Assembly (NCBI RefSeq): GCF_019320115.1
Contig: NC_089598.1
Coordinates: forward strand, 84,329,844-84,393,843
Length of the DNA stretch: 64,000 bases
Reading direction: 5' to 3'
From: Miscanthus floridulus
Taxonomy: Eukaryota > Streptophyta > Magnoliopsida > Poales > Poaceae
The translations under genes were made by a program, and so were the position numbers. Under the pieces are notes generated by a model. It was not told the origin of the DNA. It saw only the letters and a list, made by a program, of their open reading frames with translations, and did no database searches. Positions 1 through 11,578 of the stretch are shown piece after piece. Position 1 is the stretch's first letter. The number at the start of each line of letters is the position of its first letter.

Positions 1-2411
1 ACCCATAGAAATAGTGCTGATTGTACGGCGGGGTGATTTGTTAGAAGCTCAGTGACCAATTCGCAAATGTACCATGTCTCCTGCCTACGCTGGGCCAGCC
101 GGTGATCGCCTGCCTAGGCTGCCTTGGCCGCGTGAGATGGCTGGTGGGCTGCTCACGCGCCAGCCGGGCTCGCCGCGCCGTTTGGTAGGCCTAGGCCGTG
201 CGGTGCGCCTGGTGCTGCATTGCTTGGGCCGCTCGCTGGTTCAACCTGCTGCGCGCCTGGCCACGCCACTGGACTACGTGCGTCGTTTCGTGCTGGGCCG
301 AGTTTGATTGACGCCGGTCCGTTTTGAATTATAGAGCAATTTCTAAATTAGTTTAAAAGGTAAAGTTGTAAAATTGATATAAAATAGCATAGGAGTCCAA
401 AAATGGTGAAACCAATTTTGTTAGTCTCCTAAAATCATGAGCTACCTATTAGTGTAGTTTGTTCACATAGACTCGGTATGTTTTTAGGGTTGCTCTAATT
501 ATTTTAAAATGCTTAATATTGTTAAAAGGAGAACTTGTAGGAATTTCCGTGGTAAATTGGTAATGGTGTTGGATCTGAAATTTGTACAGTAGGCTCCTAG
601 CCATATTTGGTACTCACTATAGTTTGTAGCTCCAGAATGATTAGTTTGCTAAATAGATAATGATACCCTATTTCGAATAATGATTAAATCAATAGAATAG
701 AATAAAGAAACAACGTTGGTTTATATAACTAAAATAATTGTTGGGAAGTAACGCCTTATGCGACAACGTGTATATGTAGCCTAGGTATGGTCGTCGTTAA
801 ATCTAGCTCGTTAACTTGAGAGACGTAAATCATATTTTACCAAGTCACGATTGCAGTCGATTAATTACGTCTTTGTGTTGCATCGCATTGCATATCATAT
901 AGGTACGGTGATGGATCAACGAATCAATTGAAGGATGATTGGAAATCCGAAGATGGTGTAATGGTATTCTCTCCAAGAGATGATGCAATGGGCTTCCCAT
1001 TCAGTTGATGGTGGATGATATGAAGATGCAGATACTAACTTTTTAATATATATCTTACCCAGGCAAGCCCCGGTGCATAACCCCTACTTTTCTGTAGTTT
1101 AATTTATATTTGTGCATTAAGTTTTAAGGAGTTGAATGAAACCCACTTATAAATATATCTTTATCCTATGAGTCTTACTAGTATGACAGGATCGTGTAGA
1201 TTGCTATGCTATAGGACTCTGGTAGAAGTCGAGTGATTGTCTGTCACTCACGAGAGATAGGAAATATATTACTGTATTATTATCACTTGAAAAATATAAA
1301 TGGTGGAAAGGAAATTGGTGACTGGGTAGGGATATGGTTTGGGTATTGATGGGTGTAAGAGGTTGTGTCACCGTGGACGCGGGGCATAGCTTAGTTACAC
1401 TGTTTTCCCTGTCTGATTAAGGACCGGTCGTTGCATAAGCCATCGAGGCAAGTCACAGACTTATTATCCCAAGCACATACTTGGGTATGGGCGCTTGAAA
1501 GACTTATTGCTCTCTTGTCATGGATTCTAGCTCTTTCCGGACTGACTGTCAGGGTTTCTTTTTGGTGGAGGAGGTCCTTGCACCGCACTGAGTCCGAGAC
1601 TCAGGGGTGGGGGCTTGGAGTCCTAGTTTGGATGGGGACCTAGGACCCTAGGATAGGATGGTGATGGGTTAGTCCTACTTGTGCCTTGGGTACAAGCGAG
1701 GCGTGTGTTTTCAGGGTACCTAGCTGGGGGCATTGATTCATGAATCACTGGGCGATCTGATACGGCTTGTTTCATGCCTAGTACCGTAGTAAGAACTGAA
1801 AGATGGAAGATGGAAAGAAAAGTAAATCTGATTGCTTACCACTTGCTTGAAAGTAGTATAGGTGCTTACATAGAATGGTTAGTTAATGAACTAATGCAGC
1901 TATTAATAAAAATCGAATATAAGGACGCACGCTTAGTAATGCTTCCTGCAAATACAATAAGCCCACAAGCCAGATAGCCTTGCATATCATTGGAGTCTTT
2001 TCATTCTTCCTGTCGGTAAGTCTTGCTGAGTACAATTGAGTACTCAGGGTTTTATTCCCCCTGTTGCAGGTGATAGGTGGATGCTAGAGCTAACCCTTGT
2101 GTGTAGATACCTCCTGGTGGGCTCGCTCCCAAATGATTTTATAAATGAAAGTTTCATAATCTGTTGTCGTAGTTTATATATCATTACTTCACCATGTCAT
2201 GTTAGATATTTATTTCCGCTGTAATTTGGATCACTTGTTATATTCTGTTGTTCAATTAAATTGTTTATAACTCTGATAATATGTTCATATTCCGCTATTA
2301 TAAATGGTAAATACTGTACTCTGATGTTACATGCAAAGTGATGTAAGAAATGGTTAAGAATGATGTAAGCTTTATTCTCTCATTTGTGATCCTGATGGCA
2401 AAAATATGGAT
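1..2411 (+). mobile_element. Element B, 5' LTR (left part, split by element A)
   Basis: This stretch has no convincing gene. It is read as LTR sequence because the part that continues on the far side of element A (13740-13869) ends in CCACA and is followed two bases later by a tRNA-Met type primer binding site. The LTR therefore starts before the window or inside it and is at least 2.5 kb long. The first 300 bases are GC-rich and the rest AT-rich. Short ORFs here are unremarkable and I give them no function. The junction with element A carries the near-matching 5-bp duplication ATGGA (2407-2411) / GTGGA (13740-13744). Confidence 0.6.
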
Positions 2412-5317
2412 GTAACACCCAAAAATTTGCAATTTTTTAAAATAGTAAATTTGATTTATTTATGCAACTATGTGTGCATTAAAATATAGGAAAATAATAA
2501 TTTTTGTGAAATTAAAATCAATCATAAGGATAGATACATGTTGATGCACTCATGCTGGGGCACTGTATTTAATATGTTGAGTGGTTTTTGATTTAAACTT
2601 AAAAGGAATCAAAAATCATTTGGAAATGAAGTTGAAAAATTTGAATTGGAAAAAGAAAAAAAAGGCTTTTTCTTTCCTCCCCTTTCCTTCCTCAATCTGG
2701 CCGCCGGCCCAACTCTCCCCGCCAGCCCAGCCGCGCTGATTTTCTTTCCTCCGCGCCAGCCAGCCTCACGCTGCCCAGCAAGCGCGCCAGCCCAGCACCG
2801 AGCCGCAACTGCCGTCCGCGCCTCAGCCACTGACGACCCGGGCCCGCCTGTCGGTGCCGTCCCCCACCCCCGCGCCCCGCGCCCGGTCAAGCCGCAACCG
2901 CCGCCGCCCCACTTCGCGTCGTGGGAGCGTCCTCCCGAGCGCCCGGCCTCTACAAAAGGGAGACGAGCCCCTCACCGCTCCCCCTACTACCTCCCTCGCT
3001 CCTTCTTCACGTTCGCCAGGCGCAGCGGAAGCCGAAAACCGCCGCACCGACGAGCCGAGGTCCGCCGTCCGCCCCTCCGCATGGACAGCCGTCTCCGAGA
3101 CGCCGTCGACTCCATTTTTCCCCGCGGTGAGAACCCCCTTGCTCCCCCATGCCCTTAATTCCATGTTTCACGGCCTCTAGGGCCCTATCCACGGAACCAT
3201 GGAGCTCCTTGCCGCCGGCCATGGCCGCCCCCGCGCCAACATCGTCCTACGGCCCCGTTCTCGGCCTAGCCGAGGTTGCGTGAAACCCCTCCATCCCCTG
3301 GTGTTCTCGGATGCGTAAACTGAGGCCTCTAGGCCTTGTTTCCCGTGCGCCGGCAAGGTTCTTGCCGTCGGCAATGGCAGCGCCGCCACCGGAGCCACTG
3401 TTCCTGGCCGGTGCCTCTTTCTCTCTCCCTCCCATCTATTCTGAGCCGTCCATCATATGATCAACGGTCCAGAAAGGCCGATACCCCTTCGAGGGTGATT
3501 TTGTTAAAGAGACCCCCGAGTTTGGTGAATTAGAACACGCAGTCCTTGGCTATTTAATTATTCCGAAATTGATTTATTTAAATCCAAAAATAGTTCATCC
3601 TATTTATAGAAATGCCACTGGACTTGTTTTGCTCATAAAAACTTCGTTTTAGCTCTGAATCGACCCGTTCAAATTGTGTTATATTCGTAATAAAGTTCTC
3701 TATATGTTAGTACCACTGTTAAACATGTTTGCAACTTTTAAATTTCATGGTTAGGTTTAATTAAATAAATTGCTATAGGAAACCCCGTTTAATTCATAAC
3801 TTTCGCGTTTTAGCTCCGATTTTCATGAACTTCGCGTTGACATGATCATAGCGAGACGTAGATTCTTTTCATAAACATTTTATCTTGTTTTATATACTAC
3901 TAGTGTACTATTCTAATTATAGGATTGTTTGCTTTGTATGAATGCTCCTGAAATGTTGTATGTTGCCGTGTTCGTCGCGTTCAGACGGTGAGGAGAACGT
4001 TGGTGACCAAGAGTTCCTTGATGACCAGCAGGACCAGTAGGAGTTTGCTAACCAAGGCAAGTATAACATGGGATCTACCTTGATGCCTATTCACATTCAT
4101 TAATTACTCATTTGCATGTGTCTAATTTTGATACCCGTAAGGACATCCTAGTGATTGATTATCCTGTTTCCTTGTTCTCCTACGGGTTATATGCATATGG
4201 GTAGTTTGCTAGTGCTCAATATAACTAAACATGAGCTACATAATGAATAATGATTCTATGGAAAGAAAAGGTAAAAATTGCTTTTAAACAACCGAATTAT
4301 AGGGCGAAGGAGCAAATAACTTTTGATCATGATGCTCTCGGCCCTCCATAAGGACTTATCTATCGGCAAAAGCTGGGACTGACAGTGCAACCGTGAGAGT
4401 CACATGGCTCTGACTTTAGCTCAGTAATAGGACATTTCTAGCTTGTTAGAGGTTACCTTTATGGCGCAAAAAGGGGCTTGCCACGTTGGGTATAGGACTG
4501 CCCCTGTTCTTATGTGTATAGCCGCGAAAGAATTGTGCCATAGGAAAGGGGGGTTCCTACATCTGCCTGCCGGGGAAACCTAGCGGCCCTAACTTGTTAG
4601 AGAAACCTATGAAATGGCTTCATAGTGTACCCTGCCCGCTCACCTTGGCAGTGATATGGGAGTAATTAACCCGGGCATAGGGGAAACACGACTCGTGGTG
4701 AATGTGCACAACCTCTGCAGAGGGCTATAAACTATTATAACAGCCGTGCTCACGATCACGAGTGGCCCGGAAAACTCACAGAATAAATGGTTACTTATTG
4801 TTGTTCATTTATGATGTTCCACGATGATAATATGATTCAAATGATTCTGATATCTGATCATGTGGGTTTAAATGGGAGCTTAAGCATAACTTGATGATAG
4901 TTGATGATAAAATCTTGACCTACTAAAAGTGCTCACTGCAGTAAGCCAGTGTCATCCTTTTTGAGCTTTCATAACCCCATGTTAACTTGTTAAGTACAGG
5001 AAGTACTTACGCTTGTTTACTTTCTATAACTGGATAAAAATCCCGAATGGGTAATAGATGACAATGTGTATGCAAAGTTTCCTAAGGACTATTAGGCTTG
5101 TGGTCAACCAGTTGATCGTTCCTGTGTTGGAGCTTCCACGAGAGAGCTATCTTTTTATTTTCCGCTGTGTTGTGTAAGACTATGTGATGTTATTAATCGT
5201 GATGTAAGATACATTGTGATGACACTCTTTATAATTTGTCAACTTGTGTGTGTGACTGATCCCTAGGCACACATGAGTTTTGTGCATTCAATTTTATCCT
5301 TAAAATTGGGTGTGACA
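2412..5317 (+). repeat. Element A 5' LTR
   Basis: 2906 bp, from TGTAACACCC to TGTGACA. It has an AT-rich start, a GC-rich block (about 2690-3400), then an AT-rich tail. It matches 11579-13739 along its length except for a block of about 735 bp (about 4474-5206) missing from the 3' copy, plus smaller indels in the GC-rich part. ORFs in the GC-rich block recur in the 3' LTR only because the LTRs are copies, and they are not conserved as proteins. Confidence 0.93.
2950..2960 (+). promoter_or_regulatory. Candidate TATA-like box of element A LTR
   Basis: CTACAAAAGGG lies in the GC-rich middle of the LTR and is kept in the 3' LTR at 12100-12110. Its place in the LTR, ahead of a pyrimidine-rich stretch, fits a core promoter starting the genomic RNA. 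This is position and composition only; no transcript evidence is available. Confidence 0.35.
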
Positions 5318-5320
5318 AAT

Positions 5321-5333
5321 TGGTATCAGAGCC
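5321..5333 (+). other. Element A primer binding site (tRNA-iMet)
   Basis: TGGTATCAGAGCC begins three bases after the LTR end (5317). It is complementary to the 3' end of initiator tRNA-Met, the usual primer of Tekay-type elements. Its position fixes the 5' LTR boundary. Confidence 0.9.
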
Positions 5334-5508
5334 GTGTTGACTGTAGGACGCAAGCCTAGTTAGAAATGGTCGTTTTAGCATCTTTGCTCCACTGGTTTCC
5401 TGCTTACTGTCTCATTCTTGTTATTTTATTAAAGTATTTATGCTATTCATACCTTAATCTATTATATAAAATTTTTGACTCTAATTCTATCTTACTCTAA
5501 ATCTATAG

Positions 5509-6386
5509 ATGTCTCGTAACCCGAAGACCGCCCGCCTCAGCACTACAGGCTACCGTGCCATGTTCACCCCCCATGCTCCACAGGCAGAGAAGGAGATTGT
5601 GATCATCTCCGATGATGAGGTGGAACCTTTGATCGAGGATGATGAGGAGTGGATGGCTACCCCGACACCTGCACCTGCTCCTACTCCAGCTGTTGCACCA
5701 TCTATGCTGCTGTAGCTACCCCAGCGGATTCATCAGCTACTTCACCTACGCCTGTGCCATCCCTAGCTGTCCCTGTGGTGGATGAGGAGATAGGCTGGAA
5801 GTGCAAATACTACTTCAAGCCAGCCCCAGAGACAGCCTACTACCACACCCTCCTTACTCATGTGCTAGATGACTACTACCTTGATCTGCACGCCTCCATC
5901 AGCTATCACTGTGCAGAGTACCAGCATCCTTTGGAGGCAATCTTTTGGAAGGTAGAGCTGGTTGTCACCGCCTGGAATGACATAAAGAATGAACATGAGG
6001 TGGAGACTATTCATCGTGCCACTGCCAGACGGGCCCATGCATTGGATGGCATGGAAGATGCAGCGCAGGACGCCTACATCTACTACCATGGTCGTCGTTT
6101 TGAGGCCATGAAGGAGGATCATTTTAGGTTCCTTCCTCGCAATGATCATGAGGGTAATTGGCAGGTCCTAGCACCACCAGAAAGTGATCCAACTCTGGAA
6201 GCAACTGTGCTACATGTCCATGCCATGCAGGGGGTAGATGAAGAGGTCAAGGGAGAGCTGCGAGCATCGCAGAGGGCCAAGAGGTGCCCCCAGAAGCAAG
6301 TTGATGAACTGCATGCTCAACTTGGGCTGCCACCGATCTACAAGAAGAAGCGCCGGTCGTTCACCATGATTGACACCGCCCCATAG
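5509..6386 (+). pseudogene. Element A upstream ORF (accessory protein of unknown function), frameshifted
   Basis: A coding-like stretch between primer site and gag. The first frame runs from an ATG at 5509 to 5715 and holds an acidic patch (SDDEVEPLIEDDEEW). Reading then continues in another frame (5649-6386, about 245 residues), so at least one frameshift separates them. The second part is rich in Tyr, His, Asp and Glu, ends in a basic KKKRRS stretch, and shows no retroviral domain I recognise. Some grass Ty3 elements carry an extra ORF before gag, and element B has an unrelated-looking one at the same place (14647-15486). Its role is unknown; a structural or host-interaction role would be a guess. 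Confidence 0.55.
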
Positions 6387-7074
6387 GTGTTAGGTTCCTT
6401 GTTTAAAGTTGCGACGTTGTTAGTTCGTATGTCATGTCTAGTCTTGTTCTGTCTTATGAACTTGAGTGATTAGATGTTTTTAAATTGTGAACTTGGATGA
6501 TTTGGAGTTTGTTTGATTGCTGGAGATTTGTGGGCATGTCCATAAAGCTCCATAGTTTGAACCTTAAGTTTAGATGGAGTCTTAATGCAGATGGGTTTGC
6601 TTTATCTTATCTCTGTTGTGCTGTTTTCTGGAGCAATCTGTGTTCTTTATCTTGTATCTCAAAATCTGGGCTGCCAAAAATTCTGAAATTTTTGTGGAGA
6701 TATCTAGACTTATGTATCTTTCAAATTTCTCTGGAATCACATCAATATCTATTCAGGTTTGTGAGATCTAGCTGTCACAAGTTGCGGTTTCTGCTCAGAC
6801 TGGAATCCAGAACAGATTCGGTTTAGCGCTGTTTTTGACCATGTGTATGTCAGAATCTGTAAAAGTGATCTAAATAAAAGTTGTAGCTGATCTCCTAAGC
6901 TTTCTAACCATTCTTAGTACACCTCTGTTGGATCTCTGAAACTCGAGTTATGACAGATTTACTGAACTACTGTATTTGAATCTTGTCCAGAAAATTCTCA
7001 GCATTGTTTCTTATCTTTATAAGCTTTCTATAAATTGGAAATCTCTAAAATTTTGCGCATTTGTTGGAAAACAG
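6387..7074 (+). other. Element A leader between upstream ORF and gag
   Basis: AT-rich, no convincing coding potential (one 109-codon ORF at 6497-6826 without recognisable motifs). Probably untranslated leader. Confidence 0.5.
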
Positions 7075-8622
7075 ATGGCTGCAAGAGGAGGAAGAGGCAG
7101 AGGCCGTGGTCATGGACGTGATGCTCTCATAAATCCACCACCACCGCCACCAGTGACTATGAAACAATTGATGGGAATGCAAACGCAGTTGATGCAAGCC
7201 ATGATGCAACGCTTGGATAACGAACCGGCAAGAGGACCACCGCCTGTTCAGGTCAGAGACAAGCGTGGGGAATTCATGAAGGGTCGCCCACCTATGTTCA
7301 CCCATGCCTCAGGCCCTTTGGAGGCAGATGATTGGTTGCGTGCTGTGGAAAAGCAACGTAACATAGCACAATGCAATGATCTTGAGAAGGTGTTGTATGC
7401 TTCTGGTCAACTCCAGGGAGCAGCTCAGGATTGGTGGGATTCTTTCTAGTATGGACACCCCAATGATGCTCCTACTATCACCTAGCAGGAATTCAAGGAC
7501 AATTTTCAGTCTTATCATATCCCTGATGGACTCATGGAATTGAAGCAGAGGGAATTCAGGTCCCTTAAGCAAGCATCCATGTCTGTGGCAGAGTATCGTG
7601 ACAAGTTTGCTCAATTATCACGCTATGCTCCAAATGATGTAGCTGAGGACAAGGAGAAGCAACGTCGCTTCCTCAAGGGACTTTATGATGGAGTGCAGCT
7701 CCAGCTGATATCCAACACCTACCCTAACTTTTAGTCCTTGGTGAACCGCGCTATTGTGATTGACGATAAGCGCAAAGAGATGGAAGCCAAGAAGAGGAGA
7801 CTTCAAGAGCAAGCTTCTGGAAGCAACACCCGCCCGTGTGCCTATCCCCAGCAAGGTTTTCAGCAGAGGAATCAAGGACCATCTAACCAGAGCAACAGTG
7901 GTCAGTACCCTTAGCGTAATCAGTTCCAGCAATGCCCCTAGTACTAGCAACAGTTTGGTAATCAACATCCCCCGCAATAGACCAATAATCCAGCATCACG
8001 CTAGGGAATGCCCAACAATGCTCCTGTGAAGAGTGGTGCACCCAATAACCCCAATGCATGCTACCGCTGTGGAGAAGTAGGTCACTATGCTCATCAGTGT
8101 CCAAAGAAGCAAAACTAGCAAGCTCTTCAGAACCAGAATGGCAATCCAAAGTTCAACGCCCGACCACCTCACACTGCTAAGGTGAACTATGTGTCATCTG
8201 ATGCAGCTCAGGAGATGCCTGAGGTCATGTTGGGTACGTTCAGCATCAACTCTATCTCTGCTATAGTACTTTTTGATTCTGGTGCTTTGCATTCATTTAT
8301 TTCCCAAGCTTTTGTTAGAATGCATAGCATACATTTATGTGCCATGTAAAACCCCATACTAGTAAATTCACCGGGAGGTAGTATGCCAGCTTCTTATTGG
8401 AGTCCCTCAACTAGCATTTCCTTAAGGGGGGTAGACTTCAAAGTGAAACCTATTGTGTTGAGAACAGCGGGAATTGATCTTATTCTAGGAATGGATTGGA
8501 TGAAACAACACCGAGCAGTGATTTTATGTCAGGAGAGATTAGTTGTTGTGACATCACCTAATGGAGATAGAATTTGTGTAGAAGTGGTAGTGCAAGCTCA
8601 GCCAACAGCCACTATGAACTAG
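7075..8622 (+). pseudogene. Element A gag and aspartic protease region, 11 in-frame stops
   Basis: One frame opens at ATG 7075. It starts with an Arg/Gly-rich segment, then a poly-Pro stretch, then the gag core with the usual DDWLRAVEK and DWWDSF motifs. A CCHC zinc knuckle (C-x2-C-x4-H-x4-C) lies at 8059-8100. The protease follows with its active-site DSG at 8275-8283 and the family's ILGMDW motif near 8485. Stops interrupt the frame at 7447, 7483, 7732, 7912, 7939, 7945, 7978, 8002, 8116, 8347 and 8620: ten TAG and one TAA. No frameshift is needed between 7075 and the pol ORF. Gag would form the particle and bind the RNA; protease would cut the polyprotein. Confidence 0.88.
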
Positions 8623-10476
8623 TTGGATGGTGATGCTAATAAACAAGATCGTGTTGTGGAGGAGTTCCCGAATGTCTTCCTTGATGACTTGCCAAGTATG
8701 CCACCTGACCATGACATTGAATTCATTATTAAGTTATTACCTGGAACTGCACCCATAGCTAAACGTCCATATAGAATGGGGGTTAATGAATTCGAAGAGC
8801 TTAAGAAACAACTAAAAGAGTTGCAAGAAAAAGGTTTCATACGCCCCAGTCCTTCCCCATGGGGGGCACCTGTGATCTTTGTGGATAAGAAGGATGGTAG
8901 CCAACGGATGTGTGTGGATTACCATTTACTTAATGAGGTTACTATCAAGAATAAATACCCTTTGCCTAGGATTGATGATTTGTTTGATCAGTTGAGAGGA
9001 GCCTATGTGTTCTCCAAGATTGATCTCCGCTCAGGTTATCATCAGCTAAAGATTCAAAACTCGGACATACCCAAGACAGCATTCACTACACGGTATGGCT
9101 TGTATGAGTATACCGTTATGTCTTTTGGATTGACCAATGCACCTGCATACTTTATGTATCTGATGAATAAGGTGTTTATGGAGTTTCTTGATAAATTTGT
9201 GGTGGTATTCATTGATGACATACTGATATTCTCCAAGACCAAAGAAGAACATGCTGAACATATAAGGTTGGTCTTGCAAAAGCTTAGAGAACATAAGTTG
9301 TACGCTAAGCGGAGCAAGTGTGAGTTTTGGTTGAAGGAGGTCTCTTTTCTAGGTCATGTGGTCTCCAATGGTGGGATAGCAGTGGATCCAGGCAAAGTGC
9401 AAGATGTATTGAATTGGAAACCACCAACTAATGTAAGTGAGATTCGTAGCTTTTTGGGATTGGTTGGATATTATAGGAGGTTCATTGAAGGTTTTTCCAA
9501 GCTTGCTAAGCCTATGACAGCTCTGTTGGAAAAGAATGCTAAATTTGTATGGTCTGATAAATGCCAGGCAAACTTTGATGAGCTAAAGAAGAGATTGACT
9601 ACAACTCCAGTGTTGATTTTGCCAGATTTGAGCAAGAACTTCTCTATATATTGTGATGCATCTCGTTTGGGCCTCGGATGTGTTCTTATGCAAGAAGGAA
9701 GAGTAGTGGCATATGCATCTAGACAATTGAGGAAGCATGAGTTGAACTACCCTACTCATGACTTGGAATTGGCAGCTGTGATTCATGCTTTGAAAATCTG
9801 GAGACATTATCTAATTGGGCATAAGAGTGGTATCTATACAGACCACAAGAGTTTGAAGTATATCTTCACCCAGTCAGATCTGAATTTGAGACAACATCGT
9901 TGGTTAGAATTGATCAAAGACTATGATTTGGAAGTGCATTATCATCCAGGAAAAGCAAATGTCGTAGCTGATGCACTTAGCAGGAAGAGTTATGCCAATG
10001 GACTTCAGTTGATATTGATGCCAGCAGAGTTGTGTGCTGAAATGGAGTATCTCAACTTGAGTTTTGTCACTAATGCAATGGAATTGGTGATAGAGCCTAC
10101 ATTGGAGCAAGAAATACGCAAAGGTCAATTGGAGGATGAAAAACTTAAGGAGATAGCGAAGAATATAGTGCTTGGAAAGGCACTAGGATTTAGGATGGAT
10201 GAGAATGGTACTCTTTCATTCGGGAAAAGGATATGTGTACCTGAAGTGAAGGCTATCCATGATGCAATTCTACAAGAGGCACATGAGTCTGCTTATTCTA
10301 TACATCCCGGAAGTACCAAGATATATTTGGATCTCAAAGAGAAGTATTGGTGGTATGGTTTGAAGAGGGATGTGGCAGAGTATGTGGCTTTGTGTGACAC
10401 TTGTCAAAGAGTGAAAGCTGAGCATCAAAGGCCTGTAGGGTTTCTACAACCAATGAAGATTCCTGAATGGAAATAG
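8623..10476 (+). pseudogene. Element A reverse transcriptase-RNase H and integrase N-terminus (longest open segment)
   Basis: 617 open codons in the same frame as gag. The reverse transcriptase shows the [22 protein letters not shown] and FGLTNAP motifs and the catalytic FIDD box at 9208-9219. RNase H follows with YCDAS, ELAAV and TDHKSL, then the [10 protein letters not shown] and ADALSR motifs. The integrase HHCC zinc domain closes the segment (two His near 10284 and 10302, CDTC near 10396). The stop at 10474 replaces a Trp normally found after EWK in the family. The enzyme core looks well kept, but it would not be made because of upstream stops. It is a fragment of a 1485-codon gag-pol frame (7075-11529), not a separate gene. 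Confidence 0.92.
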
Positions 10477-11529
10477 GAAGAAGTTGGTATGAATTTTATC
10501 GTAGGTTTGCCCCGCACTCAAAGAGGTTATGATTTAATATGGGTAATAGTGGATTGACTCACCAAGGTTGCTCACTTTTTACCAGTCAAGACTACCTATA
10601 CAGGTGCAAGACTAGCAGAGTTGTACATGGAAAGGATAGTGTGCTTACATGGTGTTCCCAAGAAAATTGTGTCTAATAGGGGCACTCAGTTTACGTCGCA
10701 ATTATGGCAGAAAGTACATAGATATTTGGGGACAAAGTTGAATTTCATTTCTGCTTACCACCCACAAACTGATGGACAGACTGAAAGGATGAACTAGATT
10801 TTGGAAGATATGTTGAGAGCTTGTGCACTGTAGTATGGTACTAGTTGGGACAAGAGTTTACCATATGCTGAGTTCTCATACAACAATAGTTACCAGAAGA
10901 GTCTCAAGATTGCACCTTTTGAGGCGTTGTATGGGCGTAAATGTAGAACGCCTTTGTTCTAGAATCAGACTGGTGAAACTCAAGTGTTTGCACTCGATGT
11001 CCTTAGAGATGCAGAAGAACAAGTGAGAATGATTAGGGACAACTTGAGGGTGGCTCAGTACTGACAGAAGAGTTATGCTGATACTCGTAGAAGAGAGCTG
11101 ACTTTCGAAGTTGGAGATTATGTGTACTTGAAGGTGTCACCAATGAGAAGTGTGAAAAGATTCAATATGAAGGGAAAGTTGGCACCGAGGTATATTGGAC
11201 CTTTCAAAATCCTAGAGAGACGTGGAGAAGTAGCCTATCAGTTGGAACTGCCTGAGAGTTTGTCAGGTGTGCACGATGTGTTTTATGTTTCTCGATTAAA
11301 GAAGTGTTTGCGAGTACTAGGAGAGCAAATTCCTTTAGAAGAACTTACTATTAAGGAAGATCTCACATATGAAGAGTATCCGATAAAGATCTTACAGACG
11401 GCAGAAAGAGTTACAAGGAGCCGAGTTATAAAAATGTGTAAGGTACAGTGGAATCGGTATACAGAGGATGAGGCTACTTGGGAAAGAGAAGAGGATTTGC
11501 GAAAATCTTATCCACAACTGTTTGAGTAA
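10477..11529 (+). pseudogene. Element A integrase core and chromodomain, 5 in-frame stops
   Basis: Continues the same frame. The first catalytic Asp (in VIVD) is present. The second is Asn at 10675-10677, where the family has SDRGTQF and this copy reads SNRGTQF. The Glu (in TDGQTER) at 10783-10785 is present, with 35 residues between the Asn and Glu as in D,D(35)E integrases. Stops lie at 10555 (TGA), 10795, 10831 and 10960 (TAG) and 11062 (TGA). The C-terminus (about 11371-11526, starting EEYPIKIL and including VQWNRY and ATWERE) is a chromodomain, which in chromoviruses targets integration to heterochromatin. The natural stop is TAA at 11527. Confidence 0.9.
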
Positions 11530-11563
11530 GCAATCATCTGAATCTCGAGGACGAGATTCATCT

Positions 11564-11578
11564 TAAGGGGGGTAGAAT
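11564..11578 (+). other. Element A polypurine tract
   Basis: TAAGGGGGGTAGAAT sits directly before the 3' LTR start TGTAACACCC, as expected for the plus-strand primer of a Tekay-type element. Confidence 0.85.

Noticed and set aside
2646..3158. Pro/Arg-rich ORFs in the 5' LTR of element A (and 11706-12690 in the 3' LTR)
   Set aside because: They lie in GC-rich LTR sequence, occur in several overlapping frames, and are not conserved as protein between the two LTR copies.
7075..11529. TAG reassigned or read through as an explanation for the many TAG codons
   Set aside because: TAG serves as the true stop elsewhere (carbonic anhydrase), and unrelated dead elements show the same skew together with other lesions, so mutation explains it better.
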